Assembly (NCBI GenBank): GCA_019456225.1 | Contig: VRUI01000035.1 | Coordinates: 1-46,319 of the forward strand | Direction: 5' to 3' | Source of the DNA: Planctomycetota bacterium | GTDB lineage: Bacteria > Planctomycetota > Phycisphaerae > Sedimentisphaerales > Anaerohalosphaeraceae | Length of the DNA stretch: 46,319 nt | Shown: piece after piece, positions 45,096 through 46,319 of the stretch | Position numbering within the stretch: position 1 is the stretch's first letter | How the letters are laid out: the number at the start of each line of letters is the position of its first letter | Notes under the pieces: model-generated | Databases searched by the model: none | Seen by the model: only the letters and a program-made list of their open reading frames with translations | Told to the model about the DNA's origin: nothing | Position numbers and translations under genes: made by a program

Positions 45096-45914
45096 ATGAC
45101 AAAAAAAAACATACAATGGCAAAATGACAAAGTCCATGCCGCCCAGTATGCACAGCAGCTTGAAATTCTTAACAAGATTAGCCGGACACTTACATGCAGG
45201 GCACACATTAAAGAAGCTTTTAGCAGTATTCTGGACTTAATGGACGGAGAACTCGGCCTCAATAGAGGAACGATCACGCTTCTTGCTCCGGACGATAACA
45301 AAATCAGCATTGAATCTGTACACGGCCTTTCAAAAGAGAAGAGCCAGCTGATAACATATCGCCTGGGAGAAGGTGTAACCGGTAAAGTAGTTGAAACCGG
45401 CAAGGCAATGATCATACCCAAAGTCTCTCAGGAACCATTGTTTTTGAATCGTTTCGAACGATGGAACATCACAAAAGAAGACTTAAGCTTCATTTGCGTA
45501 CCGATTTCTGTCGGCAGCGAAGTAATTGGAACACTTTCTGTTGACAAGCCATATCATCACGCAGCATTACTTGATGATGATGCGCGGGTTTTAAATATTA
45601 TTTCGGGCATAATAGCAATTGTTTTTAAGACTCACCGCGATGCCGCCATAGAACGGCAGCTGTTTGAAGATGAGACCCAACGGCTATATGCTCAACTGAA
45701 AGACAAAGAGCACAGTAAAAAAATAACTGGAAGCGGTTCGCTAAACGAAAGAACTCAACTCTTTGAACGAAATATAATAATTGATGTTCTTAAAAATCAT
45801 AACGGCAACATTACCGCAGTTGCCAGGGACTTGCAGACTACCGCAAGAATAATACGATACAAAGTTAAGGGTTTATCAATAGATCCTATACAATATTTCA
45901 GAAAAAGGAAGTAA
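45096..45914 (+). CDS. GAF-domain regulator with Fis-type DNA-binding tail, no AAA+ domain
   Basis: The ATG at 45096 has GGA in position; a TTG nine codons upstream is possible. The 272-residue protein has a GAF domain at about residues 20-180 (MDGELGLNRGTITLLAPDDN, LGEGVTGKVVETGKAMIIPKVSQEPLF), very like that of NifA. A short linker leads to a Fis-type helix-turn-helix (NIIIDVLKNHNGNITAVARDL, residues about 225-265). NifA-type regulators have a sigma54-activating AAA+ domain between these parts, and here it is absent. It probably binds DNA and responds to a small ligand or redox signal, but cannot itself drive sigma54 polymerase. It may control the divergent MetVF operon, which is an inference. 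Confidence 0.8.
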   Translation: MTKKNIQWQNDKVHAAQYAQQLEILNKISRTLTCRAHIKEAFSSILDLMDGELGLNRGTITLLAPDDNKISIESVHGLSKEKSQLITYRLGEGVTGKVVETGKAMIIPKVSQEPLFLNRFERWNITKEDLSFICVPISVGSEVIGTLSVDKPYHHAALLDDDARVLNIISGIIAIVFKTHRDAAIERQLFEDETQRLYAQLKDKEHSKKITGSGSLNERTQLFERNIIIDVLKNHNGNITAVARDLQTTARIIRYKVKGLSIDPIQYFRKRK

Positions 45915-45917
45915 ATC

Positions 45918-46307
45918 ATGGCAGCATGGGCGAGTACGGGACTACAGGGTCTTGATAAAATTCTTTGTGATTTAAAAAAAGGCGACAATGTTGTTTGGCA
46001 GGTTGACAGCGCAGAAGACTATAACCGTTTTGTTACCCCTTACGTTGAAAAAGCCCTGGAAGATGGACGAAACATTGTATATATAAGATTCGCCCAACAT
46101 GCCCCGCTTATCGAAAACCACCCCGATATTACAGTATATCAGCTTGATGCAAAAAGTGGTTTCGAAAGTTTTTCAACGCAGGTCCATTCCATAATCTCAA
46201 CGGAAGGAATCGGGGCCTATTATGTTTTCGATTGCCTTTCTGGGGAGTGTTCATTTAACTGTGTAAATGGCCTTAACGATTTTTGGCAGATTACACTTCT
46301 GCCTTGA
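45918..46307 (+). CDS. RecA/KaiC-like N-terminal piece, probably truncated or frameshifted at the edge
   Basis: The 129-residue frame begins MAAWASTGLQGLDKILCDLKKGDNVVWQVD, which resembles the N-terminal domain of larger PEP/pyruvate-binding proteins of related anaerobes. It then runs to AYYVFDCLSGECSFN and ends ITLLP-stop a few bases before the window edge. In those proteins the domain is followed by a PPDK/PEP-synthase-like part. The ending after DCLS does not look like the continuation of that domain, so a frameshift (real or sequencing) near 46240 is likely. It starts three bases after the regulator stop and is surely co-transcribed with it. Confidence 0.55.
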   Translation: MAAWASTGLQGLDKILCDLKKGDNVVWQVDSAEDYNRFVTPYVEKALEDGRNIVYIRFAQHAPLIENHPDITVYQLDAKSGFESFSTQVHSIISTEGIGAYYVFDCLSGECSFNCVNGLNDFWQITLLP

Positions 46308-46319
46308 TTTTTAAGCTGC

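Overview
The window reads as a piece of a planctomycete chromosome, most likely class Phycisphaerae (order Sedimentisphaerales or a relative). This is an inference. It rests on secreted sulfatases, a Tat-exported Gfo/Idh/MocA enzyme, DUF1080 proteins, a GH78 rhamnosidase, a secreted protein ending in a dockerin-like D-x-N-x-D segment, three exported proteins resembling the hydrazine synthase alpha subunit, and a MetV/MetF-type methylene-tetrahydrofolate reductase. No ribosomal marker is present, so the assignment is not proven.

Layout. 1-76 is one end of an IS66-like element lying just upstream of threonine synthase (119-1468). 1794-3726 holds three small membrane protein genes, the last a DUF2809 protein. 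3760-6055 carries a secreted esterase, a broken uroporphyrinogen-decarboxylase-like gene and a SYLF lipoprotein. 6101-18084 is a minus-strand polysaccharide-degradation region: a sulfatase fragment, an HzsA-like c-type cytochrome, a Gfo/Idh/MocA-DUF1080-CBM fusion, a double-DUF1080 protein, a broken GH106 rhamnosidase next to an IS30-like transposase tail, an SGNH esterase and a GH78 alpha-L-rhamnosidase. 18582-24596 encodes a 2004-residue alpha-2-macroglobulin whose thioester glutamine is replaced. 24700-25622 has a membrane hydrolase and a small protein with a clear promoter. 25686-36163 is minus-strand: a second HzsA-like protein, a Tat sulfatase, an IS66 remnant facing a truncated secreted protein, a dockerin-like protein and a third HzsA-like protein with a formylglycine-enzyme-like tail. 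A tRNA-Ser(GCT) gene with a terminator lies at 36434-36523.

36878-44752 is a minus-strand operon: MvhD-like iron-sulfur subunit, MetV, MetF, a tandem-duplicated FMN/ferredoxin glutamate-synthase protein and a GATase-GXGXG glutamate-synthase protein. It looks like a link between one-carbon reduction and flavin-based electron transfer or glutamate synthesis. HdrABC and GltD are absent from the window. Each of its non-overlapping gaps, plus its 3' flank, carries related small repeats (GC hairpin, ATTCGTA heptamers, AAACTG palindrome). A GAF-Fis regulator without an AAA+ domain is divergently transcribed from it (45096-45914), followed by a truncated RecA/KaiC-like N-terminal piece at the right edge.

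The strongest leads are the repeat-decorated MetVF/MvhD/duplicated-GOGAT operon, the one-polypeptide oxidoreductive glycoside-cleaving enzyme (Gfo/Idh/MocA fused to DUF1080), the three HzsA-like cytochromes beside sulfatase and rhamnosidase genes, and an IS66 end that carries an outward promoter-like sequence in front of two different genes.
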